A DNA stretch of 64,000 bases from Roseimarinus sediminis. GTDB lineage: Bacteria; Bacteroidota; Bacteroidia; Bacteroidales; Prolixibacteraceae. The stretch is from assembly GCF_050433125.1 (NCBI RefSeq), contig NZ_JBNPXV010000012.1, forward strand, positions 1 through 64,000, given 5' to 3'. Shown piece by piece: positions 35,334-43,416 of this stretch. The notes beneath the pieces are model-generated. The model was given only the letters and a program-made list of their open reading frames with translations. It ran no database searches and was not told the DNA's origin. Numbering within the stretch: position 1 is the first letter of the stretch; the number at the start of each line of letters is the position of its first letter. The position numbers and the translations under genes are program-made.

Positions 35334-36620
35334 ATGCACATTTACAAAGTAGTTGGCAGAGAAATCATGGACTCGCGCGGTAATCCTACCGTTGAAGTTG
35401 AAGTAACCCTCGAAAGCGGAATCAAAGGACTGGCAGCTGTTCCATCAGGAGCATCGACCGGTGAAAACGAAGCGCTTGAGCTGCGCGATGGTGATAAAGG
35501 TCGCTTCCTTGGAAAAGGATGTCTGAAAGCTGTTGAAAATGTTAATACCAAAATTGGTCCTGCCATTGAAGGCATGAGTGCCCTCGATCAGGTAGGTATT
35601 GACATGAAAATGCTTGAACTCGATGGTACCAAAACCAAAAGTAATCTGGGAGCCAATGCCATTCTGGGTGTTTCGCTGGCAGTAGCCAAAGCAGCTGCCA
35701 ACTACCTCGACATGCCCTTGTATCGTTACATTGGCGGTGTGAATGCAAAAACGCTTCCCGTACCAATGATGAACATTATCAACGGTGGATCGCACTCGGA
35801 TGCACCGATCGCTTTCCAGGAATTCATGATTCGCCCGGTAGGTGCACCTTCGTTCCGCGAAGGATTGCGCATGGGTGCTGAAGTTTTCCACAGCCTGAAA
35901 AAAGTGTTGCACGACCGTGGTTTGAGTACTGCCGTAGGTGATGAAGGTGGTTTTGCACCTGCGCTGAATGGAACAGAAGATGCCCTCGACAGCATCATTA
36001 AAGCCATTGAAAATGCCGGTTACAAACCAGGTGAGGAAGTGACCATTGCACTTGACTGTGCCGCTTCGGAATTTTACAGCGATGGCGTATACGACTATTC
36101 GAAATTTGAAGGCGCCAATGGTGCAAAACGTAACTCAGACGAGCAGGCTGCTTTCCTGGCTGACCTGGTTGCAAAATATCCTATCGACTCGATTGAAGAT
36201 GGTTGCGACGAAGGCGACTGGGACGGTTGGGTTAAATTGAACAAGGCGCTGGGTGACAAAATTCAGCTGGTTGGCGACGACCTGTTTGTGACCAACGTTG
36301 AATACCTGAAAAAGGGAATTGAACTGGGTGCTGCCAACTCGATCCTGATTAAAGTGAACCAGATTGGTACACTTACCGAAACCCTCGACGCCATTGAAAT
36401 GGCTCACCGTGCTGGTTTCACATCAGTAACCTCGCACCGTTCGGGCGAAACCGAAGATGCTACCATTGCTGATATTGCAGTAGCTACCAACAGCGGTCAG
36501 ATCAAAACCGGTTCGATGAGCCGCTCCGACCGGATGGCCAAATACAACCAGCTGCTCCGCATTGAAGAAGAACTGGGCGAAAAAGCCATTTACGGATACA
36601 AAAAAGTTTACAAGAAGTAA
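35334..36620 (+). CDS. eno: Enolase
   Basis: 428 residues, the normal length. Catalyses 2-phosphoglycerate to phosphoenolpyruvate in glycolysis. Signatures: REIMDSRGNPTVEVEV at the start, the loop SGASTGENEALELRD near 38, GDEGGFAPAL near 203, the metal ligands in CAASEFY, DSIEDGCDEGDW and GDDLFVTN, and the C-terminal SHRSGETEDATIADIAV active-site segment with ILIKVNQIGTLTE before it. Start chosen at the ATG preceding IYKVVGREI. It is monocistronic: its own promoter, a ~70-nt leader and a terminator 22 bp downstream. Confidence 0.98.
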   Translation: MHIYKVVGREIMDSRGNPTVEVEVTLESGIKGLAAVPSGASTGENEALELRDGDKGRFLGKGCLKAVENVNTKIGPAIEGMSALDQVGIDMKMLELDGTKTKSNLGANAILGVSLAVAKAAANYLDMPLYRYIGGVNAKTLPVPMMNIINGGSHSDAPIAFQEFMIRPVGAPSFREGLRMGAEVFHSLKKVLHDRGLSTAVGDEGGFAPALNGTEDALDSIIKAIENAGYKPGEEVTIALDCAASEFYSDGVYDYSKFEGANGAKRNSDEQAAFLADLVAKYPIDSIEDGCDEGDWDGWVKLNKALGDKIQLVGDDLFVTNVEYLKKGIELGAANSILIKVNQIGTLTETLDAIEMAHRAGFTSVTSHRSGETEDATIADIAVATNSGQIKTGSMSRSDRMAKYNQLLRIEEELGEKAIYGYKKVYKK

Positions 36621-36641
36621 GCTAATAGCACGATAAAATTG

Positions 36642-36676
36642 AAAAGCCGTCTCTGGAAACAGGGACGGCTTTTTTC
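36642..36676 (+). terminator. eno terminator
   Basis: AAGCCGTC (36644-36651) pairs with GACGGCTT (36664-36671) around a 12-nt loop, followed by a T-run. Confidence 0.9.
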
Positions 36677-36742
36677 GTGAGCTGAAACGGGAAAATAGTT
36701 ATTAATCGATAATGTTGGGGAATGGCTGAGGTCTTATTAGGA

Positions 36743-36774
36743 GGTTAAGGTTAAGCGTGTTCTTAACCTTAACC
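36743..36774. repeat. Perfect 13-bp inverted repeat between eno and cysN
   Basis: GGTTAAGGTTAAG (36743-36755) and CTTAACCTTAACC (36762-36774) with a 6-nt loop. It lies 11 bp beyond the cysN stop and may act as a transcript-end hairpin for the cys operon, though there is no T-run on the minus strand. Confidence 0.75.
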
Positions 36775-36785
36775 TTAAATACCAA

Positions 36786-38759
36786 TTACAGCGGAAAAAC
36801 CTTTTTCTCGGCCAGGTAGCGGAGGATGGTATCCGGATTGGTGCCATTCTCAGCGGGTTGCAGCGTGAGGGCTGCATTTTCGGGTTGTTCGTAGGTGGCA
36901 TCTACTCCGGGTAAATGGGTGATTTCGCCCTTGTCGGCCAGCTCGTACAAGTCGGGACGGTTGTTACGACAGTAGTCGAGTGGTGCATCCATGTGCACCA
37001 GGTGGAAACGCTCGGCCCCTACAATGTCGGCTACCTGACGGCGGATGTCATCGTCGGGCGAGATGAAGGAGCAGATGGCAATGATGCCCTGATCGTTCAG
37101 CATACGGGCAATATGGGCCACGCGGCGCAGGTGTTCGGTACGGTCGGCCAGCGAAAAGTCGAGCTCGCGCGAAAGGCCTGAACGAACAGTGCTTCCGTCG
37201 AGCAGTACCACGGTGGCTCCCATGTCGAACAAGTGTTTTTCGAGGTGGTAGGCCAGCTCATTTTTGCCCGATCCGTGCAGACCTGTAATCCACAGCGTGG
37301 CACCTTTTTGTCCGTAACGTTTCTGACGTTCTTCGCTGCTGATGAGGCATTCGCCCTTGTCGATGCGGTTGCGGTATTCGTCGAGCGAGATCTTGCTGGT
37401 AAGGGCATTGGCGTCGAGCTTGTCAATGATCATTCCCACAGCGCAGGTATTGTGCGTAAGCGGATCGATGAGCACAAAGGCGCCGGTCCCCTTGTTTTTG
37501 GTATAGGGATCGAAGAAGATGGGCTTCACCGTGGTGAGCACGGCACGGCCGATTTCATTGAGTTCGAAATGTTCGATCTCCGACTTCTGCAGGGTATTGA
37601 TGTCGACCTTGTAACGAATGGTGTCGATGCGCGCCTTGGTGGTGTGGGTATTGTGCTTGATGTAAAACTGGGTGGAAAGGTTCATTGGTTTTTCGTCCAT
37701 CCAAACCAGCATGGCTTCAAAATGGCGCTCAACATGCGGCAGGTTGTCGGGATGCACCAGCATCTCACCGCGCGAGATGTCGATCTCGTCTTCGAGGGTA
37801 AGGGTAACCGACTGGGGCGGAAAGGCCTCGTCGAGCTCACCATCGTAACTTACAATTTGTTTCACCTTCGATGTTTTACGCGAAGGAAGCACCATTACGG
37901 TATCGCCCTTGCGTACAATGCCCGAAGCCACCCGGGCCGCAAAACCACGGAAGTCGCGGTCGGGACGGTTGACGTACTGCACCGGAAAACGGAAATCCTC
38001 GAAGTTGCGGTCGCTGGCCACGTGTACGGTCTCGAGGAATTCGAGCATCGACTTACCATGGTACCAGGGCATTTTACCTGTTCCTTCAACCACATTCTCG
38101 CCTTTGAGGGCCGAGAGGGGGATGAATTCGACGTCGGGGACGTTGAGTTGCGATACAAAGGCTTTGTAATCGGCACAAATATCATCGAAGACTTTCTGGC
38201 TGTAATCGACCAGGTCCATTTTGTTTACGGCCAGCACCACGTGTTTGATTCCCAGCAGGGAAACCAGGTAAGTGTGGCGGCGGGTCTGGGTGATGACGCC
38301 CTTGGTGGCATCGATGAGAATGATGGCCAGGTTGGCCGTTGATGCACCGGTCACCATGTTGCGGGTGTACTGCTCGTGCCCGGGACAGTCGGCAATGATG
38401 AACTTGCGTTTGTTGGTACTGAAGTAGCGGTAAGCTACATCGATGGTGATGCCCTGTTCGCGTTCGGCTTTTAGTCCGTCGAGCAGCAGGGCGTAGTCGA
38501 TTTCCTCGCCTGCATGTCCCACGCGCTTGCTGTCGCGTTCAAGGGCAGCCAGCTGATCTTCATAGAGCATCTTGCTGTCGAACATGAGCCGCCCGATGAG
38601 CGTTGATTTGCCATCGTCGACCGATCCTGCAGTGAGGATGCGAAGCAGGTCTTTTTGCTCATCCTGTGCCAGAAAGGACTGGATATCGAGGGTGCCGCGG
38701 GTATTGCCGGAGGGGGAGGAATTGTTGTTCTGTCGTTGAGTGTTGTTATTTGTTGCCAT
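36786..38759 (-). CDS. cysN: CysN with fused degenerate APS-kinase-like domain
   Basis: 657 residues. The GTPase half (1-~480) is ATP-sulfurylase large subunit: G1 GSVDDGKST at 45-53, G3 DCPGHEQYTRN near 120, G4 NKMD near 175, and two beta-barrel domains. With CysD it activates sulfate to adenosine 5'-phosphosulfate (APS) using ATP and GTP hydrolysis. The C-terminal ~165 residues resemble APS kinase, but the P-loop reads GLHGSGKNEL (Asn replaces the Ser/Thr after Lys, 493-502) and the substrate motif usually DGDNVRxGL reads DGSTVRSGL. These changes suggest loss of kinase activity; an intact CysC is encoded 2 kb upstream. The extra domain may be structural or regulatory. Last gene of the minus-strand cys cluster. 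Confidence 0.92.
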   Translation of the reverse strand: MATNNNTQRQNNNSSPSGNTRGTLDIQSFLAQDEQKDLLRILTAGSVDDGKSTLIGRLMFDSKMLYEDQLAALERDSKRVGHAGEEIDYALLLDGLKAEREQGITIDVAYRYFSTNKRKFIIADCPGHEQYTRNMVTGASTANLAIILIDATKGVITQTRRHTYLVSLLGIKHVVLAVNKMDLVDYSQKVFDDICADYKAFVSQLNVPDVEFIPLSALKGENVVEGTGKMPWYHGKSMLEFLETVHVASDRNFEDFRFPVQYVNRPDRDFRGFAARVASGIVRKGDTVMVLPSRKTSKVKQIVSYDGELDEAFPPQSVTLTLEDEIDISRGEMLVHPDNLPHVERHFEAMLVWMDEKPMNLSTQFYIKHNTHTTKARIDTIRYKVDINTLQKSEIEHFELNEIGRAVLTTVKPIFFDPYTKNKGTGAFVLIDPLTHNTCAVGMIIDKLDANALTSKISLDEYRNRIDKGECLISSEERQKRYGQKGATLWITGLHGSGKNELAYHLEKHLFDMGATVVLLDGSTVRSGLSRELDFSLADRTEHLRRVAHIARMLNDQGIIAICSFISPDDDIRRQVADIVGAERFHLVHMDAPLDYCRNNRPDLYELADKGEITHLPGVDATYEQPENAALTLQPAENGTNPDTILRYLAEKKVFPL

Positions 38760-38795
38760 TGTTGTTGAGTTGTAAGGGTTGTAAAGGTTGTAAAG

Positions 38796-39224
38796 GTTGT
38801 AGTTGTTGTAATGGTTGTAATTGTTAGGTTTTCCAGTTGGCCTCGACGTAGGTGATGAAATTATTGATTTTTACACCAAGTTTTTTCAATTCTTCTGTAA
38901 TGTCATCCCATCCATTGTTCGGATGAATTTCATTTAGAAAATCAGCTTGCGATGTGGATTCTAATAGCGAAGCATGACTGTATACCAGAAACTTTACAAA
39001 ATCAGCCTTGTATCTTTTTCTTCTATATCCTTCAATAATGTTATCCTTTATTGATTGACTTGATCTTCGAATCTGACTTCCGGTTTCAAATTTATCTGGA
39101 TTAGGTAATTGTAATGTTTTTCTATAAATCCTTACAGCCAGATCCATTGAAAGCTTGTAAATATCAAGGTCAGTATAACTTTTCATAGAATGTTAACAAT
39201 TACAACCATTATAACAACTACAAC
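38796..39224. repeat. 31-bp inverted repeat bracketing the four-helix-bundle gene
   Basis: The left arm (38796-38826) and right arm (39194-39224) are reverse complements with one mismatch over 31 bp; key wording is GGTTGTAATTGTTA on the left and TAACAATTACAACC on the right. The stop codon of the enclosed gene is inside the left arm (38824-38826) and its start is 7 bp from the right arm. In RNA the gene would sit in the loop of a long stem. Left of the element GTTGTAAAG-like units repeat in tandem (38770-38800). Confidence 0.9.
38824..39186 (-). CDS. Four-helix-bundle protein (23S rRNA intervening-sequence family)
   Basis: 120 residues with the family signature QIRRSSQSIKDNIIEGYRR near 39-57 and FVKFLVYSHASLLEST near 64-79. 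This small helical family (S23/IVP type, TIGR02436-like) is known from intervening sequences in bacterial 23S rRNA genes, where the open frame lies within a long base-paired stem, and from the accessory Avd proteins of diversity-generating retroelements. Here it sits between cysD and cysN, same strand, enclosed by a 31-bp inverted repeat. No reverse transcriptase or rRNA adjoins it. Its biochemical role is unknown; RNA or nucleic-acid binding is the usual suggestion. The arrangement implies insertion of a mobile cassette into the operon. Confidence 0.9.
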   Translation of the reverse strand: MKSYTDLDIYKLSMDLAVRIYRKTLQLPNPDKFETGSQIRRSSQSIKDNIIEGYRRKRYKADFVKFLVYSHASLLESTSQADFLNEIHPNNGWDDITEELKKLGVKINNFITYVEANWKT

Positions 39225-39245
39225 TTTTAAAATTGCTCCGCAATT

Positions 39246-40154
39246 TTAAAAGTATCCTTCCCGTTTCTTCTGTTCCATACTTGCTTCCTGGTCGAAATCA
39301 ATCACCCTTGTGGTGCGTTCTGAAACGGTGACGGTCATCATTTCTTCGACAATCTCCTCGATGGTTTGTGCATTCGATTCCACAGCGCCGGTGAGGGGAT
39401 AGCAACCCAGCGTACGAAAACGGACCATTTTCATCTCGGCTTTGTCGCGCAACTCTTTGGGCATGCGCTCGTCGTCGGCCATGATCAGGGCACCGTCGAT
39501 GTTCACAATGGGGCGTTCCTTTGCATAGTATAGGGGAACAATGGGGATGTTTTCGAGGCGGATGTATTGCCACACGTCGAGTTCGGTCCAGTTGGAGATG
39601 GGGAATACGCGGATCGATTCTCCCTTCTGTACTTTGGCATTGTAGATGTCCCACAATTCGGGGCGCTGATTTTTTGGGTCCCACTGGTGAAATTTATCGC
39701 GAAAGGAGAAGATGCGCTCTTTGGCGCGCGATTTTTCCTCGTCACGACGGGCACCACCAAAGGCAGCGTCGAACTTGTATTTGCTGAGCCCCTCGAGCAG
39801 GGCTTGGGTCTTCATGATGTCGGTGTGCACCTTGCTGCCGTGGGTAAAAGGACCCACTCCGGCCTTGAAGGCTTCCATGTTGGAATGAACGATAAGGTCC
39901 CAGTTGTTTTCGCGGGCATAGTTGTCACGGAACTCGATCATCTCTTTGAATTTCCACTTTGAATCGATATGCATCAGAGGGAAAGGCACTTTGCCGGGGT
40001 AGAAGGCTTTTTCGGCCAGTCGTACCATTACCGACGAGTCTTTCCCGATGGAATAAAGCATGACGGGGTTCTCAAATTCAGCCGCAACTTCGCGGATGAT
40101 GTGGATGGCCTCGGCTTCGAGTTCCTTGAGGTGGCTTAGGTTATAATCTTGCAT
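39246..40154 (-). CDS. cysD: Sulfate adenylyltransferase small subunit
   Basis: 302 residues, standard length. PP-loop ATP pyrophosphatase fold: LYSIGKDSSVMVRLAEKAF near 33-51 (SxGKDS motif), PLMHIDSKWKFKEMIEFRD near 60, FGGARRDEEKSRAKERIFS near 133, and the C-terminal RFRTLGCYPLTGAVES near 245. It adenylylates sulfate with CysN to form APS. Normally cysN follows directly; here the four-helix-bundle cassette (about 490 bp between stop and start) intervenes. Upstream of its ATG is the 563-bp repeat-filled gap separating it from cysC. Confidence 0.97.
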   Translation of the reverse strand: MQDYNLSHLKELEAEAIHIIREVAAEFENPVMLYSIGKDSSVMVRLAEKAFYPGKVPFPLMHIDSKWKFKEMIEFRDNYARENNWDLIVHSNMEAFKAGVGPFTHGSKVHTDIMKTQALLEGLSKYKFDAAFGGARRDEEKSRAKERIFSFRDKFHQWDPKNQRPELWDIYNAKVQKGESIRVFPISNWTELDVWQYIRLENIPIVPLYYAKERPIVNIDGALIMADDERMPKELRDKAEMKMVRFRTLGCYPLTGAVESNAQTIEEIVEEMMTVTVSERTTRVIDFDQEASMEQKKREGYF

Positions 40155-40717
40155 TTGCTGCTTTTGTTAAAATTGAATCTACAAAAATAATGTTTAAGAT
40201 GATAACGCAAAAAAGATTGCAGGAGGAGGCAGGATGTTAATAATTTGTTGTTGCTGGATGCTGTGAAAAAGTCAGAAAGTCAAAGAGTCATTAAGAAAAA
40301 AATGAAAAAAAGGAAAAATGGAATCAAGTATCAGGTAGCAAGACACAAGAGTCAGAAAGTCATTAAGTAAGAAGTGTCTATGTTAGCAGTGAGGAGCAAT
40401 TGCTTTCAACTGCCTTCTATTGCTTCCAATTTTTTTTATTGAAGTGTATCTAAATATGGTAGCCACTATCCCTCTCCTGAAGGGGAGGTTAGGAGGGGCT
40501 TTTGAGCCTCTATTGGATGCTGGATGCTGGTGGTGGTTTGAGGGTTTGTTAGCAGGAAAAGAGTCATTAAGAAAAAAAGTCAATGGTCAATAAGAAAGAG
40601 TCATTAATTTGTGATGCAAAGCTGCTAATTTCAGTAGCTGCTGGCTTTTTGTTCAATGACTCAATCTGACCACTGACTTTTCCTCTATAAGCAATGATCA
40701 CTGACTTTTCTTTAGTT
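40155..40717. other. Repeat-filled gap between cysC and cysD
   Basis: No gene. It contains AGTCATTAAG-family phrases at 40266-40300, 40349-40371 and 40561-40610, inverted copies at 40651-40710, CTTTCAACTGCCTT-like words at 40403-40430, GGATGCTGGATGCTGG near 40516, and a G/C-rich hairpin at 40469-40500. No convincing promoter for cysD was found. Confidence 0.7.
40469..40500. repeat. CCCTCTCC / GGGGAGG hairpin element
   Basis: CTCTCC pairs with GGGGAG (one G-T pair) around a short loop, followed by TTAGGAGGGGCTTTT. Similar CCCCTCC-rich repeats are common in Bacteroidota intergenic DNA; its function is unknown. Confidence 0.4.
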
Positions 40718-41320
40718 TTATGAAATGAGGGGCAAAATGTTACGAAGCAATTCATCGATACTGGTATCGAGCGACTGTTGCGAAGTGTCGATGCTTAGCT
40801 GTGCATCCACGGGATGTTCAAAGGGTGCGCTAATGCCGGTGAAATCGGGGATCTTTCCGGCACGGGCCTTGGCATAAAGTCCTTTGACATCGCGCTGCTC
40901 ACATACTTCGAGGGGAGTACTGACAAAAACTTCAAAAAAATCATCGTCACCTACAATCTCCTTTACTTGTTGGCGTACTTCTTCTGTGGGACTTACAAAG
41001 GCACAGAGGGTGATGATGCCACAGTTAAGGAAGAGCTTGGCTACCTCGGCAATACGACGGATGTTCTCCATCCGGTCTTCGGGACTGAAACGGAGGTTGT
41101 TGTTGATGCCGGTGCGAATGTTGTCGCCATCGAGCACCTGGGTGAGAAAACCCTTTTCGAAGAGTTTTCGTTCGAGTGCCTCTGCAAGGGTGGTTTTTCC
41201 TGATCCCGACAGGCCGGTAAACCAGATTACCTTGGCCTGCTGTTTTAAAAAGGTTTCCTTTTCCCTGCGGGGGATGATGCGGTGGAATTGGGGGAAGATG
41301 TTCTGTTTTTCATCTTTCAT
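40718..41320 (-). CDS. cysC: Adenylylsulfate (APS) kinase
   Basis: 200 residues. Complete APS kinase: P-loop WFTGLSGSGKTTLAEAL near 33-48, DGDNIRTGINNNLRFS near 63, FVSPTEEVRQQVKEIVG near 112, and DVKGLYAKARAGKIPDFTGI near 144 (lid region). It phosphorylates APS to PAPS. Every substrate motif is intact, in contrast with the degenerate copy fused to CysN, so this protein is probably the working kinase. The SLC13 permease gene ends 61 bp upstream on the same strand, with a short ATCTAAT triple repeat between them. Confidence 0.96.
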   Translation of the reverse strand: MKDEKQNIFPQFHRIIPRREKETFLKQQAKVIWFTGLSGSGKTTLAEALERKLFEKGFLTQVLDGDNIRTGINNNLRFSPEDRMENIRRIAEVAKLFLNCGIITLCAFVSPTEEVRQQVKEIVGDDDFFEVFVSTPLEVCEQRDVKGLYAKARAGKIPDFTGISAPFEHPVDAQLSIDTSQQSLDTSIDELLRNILPLIS

Positions 41321-41381
41321 TTTATGACTTGTTTCTTTTTATCTTTTATCTAATATCTAATATCTAATTTCTTCTGTCTTT

Positions 41382-43190
41382 CTAAAACTCCCAAATCATG
41401 GGGATGAAAATAACTGAAAGGAGAAATGCCAGCAGGTTAAGAGGTATGCCTACTTTCAGATAATCGCGGAACTTGTAATTTCCGATCGACTGGACAATCA
41501 TGTTGGTTTGGTATCCTACAGGTGTTGAGAAACTGGCTGAAGCGGCAATGCAAATGGCAATGAAAAAAGGCTTGGGGTCGACTCCCAGCTGATGGGCTGC
41601 TGACAATGCGATGGGGAAGGCAATGGCTGCTGCTGCATTGTTGGTAATCACTTCGGTAAAGACCATGGTTAGAAGGTATATGATGGCCAGTACAGCCCAT
41701 GGGCCCATGTTTTTTACCGAATTGATGGCAAGCTGTGCCATGTGTTCGGCTGCTCCCGAGTTGAGCAGGGCCTTGCTTACGGCAAATGCTGATGCAATGG
41801 TGATGAGCACATCCCAACTGATGGCACGGGCATATTTTTTTGGAGGAAAAATGCGGAGAATGGCCATCATTACAGCCGCTATTGTGGCAAAGAAAAACAT
41901 ATCAGGCGGATTGCCCTTTACCGTAGGCATGTACTGACCAAAGGTGGCGCCAAGTACCATGATGAGCACCGTGGTGATGGTCCAGCCAATTTTGTAGGTT
42001 TTTACCGGTTTTTCAACTTCTCCTTTAGATGATATCAGGAAAAAAACTTTCGATTCCTTCCATGTGTCGACAAAGCCACTGTCGGCCAGTATAATCAGCG
42101 AATCGCCGGCCCTGAGCCGTTCCTGACGCAGGTTGTTGGTAATGCTTGATCCGTTGCGGTGAATGGCTACCACGGTGCCCTGGTAACGGTTGTAAAAATC
42201 AAATTCATCAAGTGTTGATCCGATGCCTGGAAAACGAGGGGCCAGCACTGCCTCGATGCGGTGAAGCTCTTCGCTTTTCATTACCTGATCGATGTTTCCA
42301 TGGGTAAGAAGTTGCAATTCACCCATCGAAAGCAAGTTGTCGATATTTTCTTCAGCGCTGCATACCAGTAGGTTGTCGTTTTCCTGCAACACCACCCGCT
42401 GAAGTTGGGTGTCGATCATCTGCCGGTTGCGTTCGACTCCCACCACGTTGATGTTTTTGTGATCGCCCAACACCCCTTTGCGGATGACTTCTCCAATGTA
42501 TTTGCTTCCTGAACTCACCATCAGATTGAAATAGTATTCCTTATAATCGATGCGATGGGCATTGTTCCCGTTTTTTTTGTGATCGGGCAGGAGGTAGTGC
42601 CCAACCAGCGCCAGATAGGCCCAGCCTGCCAGGGCAATGATGAAGCCTATTTGTGCCAGCTCAAACATGTTAATGCCCTCGAAGCCGCGTTCCTGCATCA
42701 TGCCGTCAACCACGAGGTTGGTGGAAGTACCAATCAGGGTACAAATGCCACCAAAAATGGTTGCATACGAAAGGGGAATCAGTAATTTGGAAGGAGATAC
42801 CCCTATGCGTTCGGCCCAGCGTTTGACAACCGGAGCAAAAATAATAACAACAGGCGTGTTATTCATAAAAGCCGAAAGTGCCGAAATGGGAAGCATGAGG
42901 GTGAGGAGCATGCGGGGCATCGACTTTCTCTCGCGTGGAAGGATGCGGGTTGCCAGTTGGTTGAGGATGCCGGAATAACGAACACCTTCACTTACCAGAA
43001 ACAAAACACCTACCGTAAGCATGCCCTTGTTGGAAAATCCAGCTACCAGTTCATCGGGCGTAATAATGCCAACTGCCATGAAGAACACGGCGCCCGAAAA
43101 AAGAATAAGTCCGGGACGCATGGCATCTTTGGCCAGTGCGAGCATCATTACTACAATGATAAAGAGTACAATGTATGATTCGAGTGTCAA
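41382..43190 (-). CDS. SLC13/DASS-family permease, likely sulfate transporter
   Basis: 602 residues. Membrane halves flank a soluble middle with two TrkA-C/RCK-C-like domains (~200-370: GDHKNINVVGVERNRQMIDTQ and PGIGSTLDEFDFYNRYQGTVVAIHRNG). Two DASS signature loops are present: IGTSTNLVVDGMMQERGF near 150 and STPVGYQTNMIVQS near 560. The family moves dicarboxylates or sulfate with sodium; members with internal TrkA-C domains next to cys genes are usually assigned to sulfate uptake. The position between cysQ and cysC supports that assignment, though substrate is inferred. Confidence 0.88.
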   Translation of the reverse strand: MTLESYIVLFIIVVMMLALAKDAMRPGLILFSGAVFFMAVGIITPDELVAGFSNKGMLTVGVLFLVSEGVRYSGILNQLATRILPRERKSMPRMLLTLMLPISALSAFMNNTPVVIIFAPVVKRWAERIGVSPSKLLIPLSYATIFGGICTLIGTSTNLVVDGMMQERGFEGINMFELAQIGFIIALAGWAYLALVGHYLLPDHKKNGNNAHRIDYKEYYFNLMVSSGSKYIGEVIRKGVLGDHKNINVVGVERNRQMIDTQLQRVVLQENDNLLVCSAEENIDNLLSMGELQLLTHGNIDQVMKSEELHRIEAVLAPRFPGIGSTLDEFDFYNRYQGTVVAIHRNGSSITNNLRQERLRAGDSLIILADSGFVDTWKESKVFFLISSKGEVEKPVKTYKIGWTITTVLIMVLGATFGQYMPTVKGNPPDMFFFATIAAVMMAILRIFPPKKYARAISWDVLITIASAFAVSKALLNSGAAEHMAQLAINSVKNMGPWAVLAIIYLLTMVFTEVITNNAAAAIAFPIALSAAHQLGVDPKPFFIAICIAASASFSTPVGYQTNMIVQSIGNYKFRDYLKVGIPLNLLAFLLSVIFIPMIWEF

Positions 43191-43416
43191 AACGCCTGTG
43201 TTTATGTTGGTCGCTGAAAAATAAGCAGAATTTGTTAAACGTGCTATATAAATTTGATTCTTAAAAACGTTGGTGTTCGCTTGTGTGATGTTTAATGTTT
43301 GTTTTCAAGAAGTTAACTTGGTTTTAACGCTTGTGTTCGTTTGTTTCTTTTTCAGATTTTTTTCTGCAAGCTTTCATCAAAGGAGCTTAAGCGATGGGGC
43401 TTTTCTGCGCTTCTGA

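Noticed and set aside
37233..38342. A 369-codon plus-strand frame opposite cysN
   Set aside because: It is antisense to a well-supported gene and its composition reflects the third-position bias of cysN; no domain is recognisable.
38824..39186. Diversity-generating retroelement accessory protein (Avd)
   Set aside because: The family overlaps with Avd, but there is no reverse transcriptase or template/variable repeat anywhere in the window.
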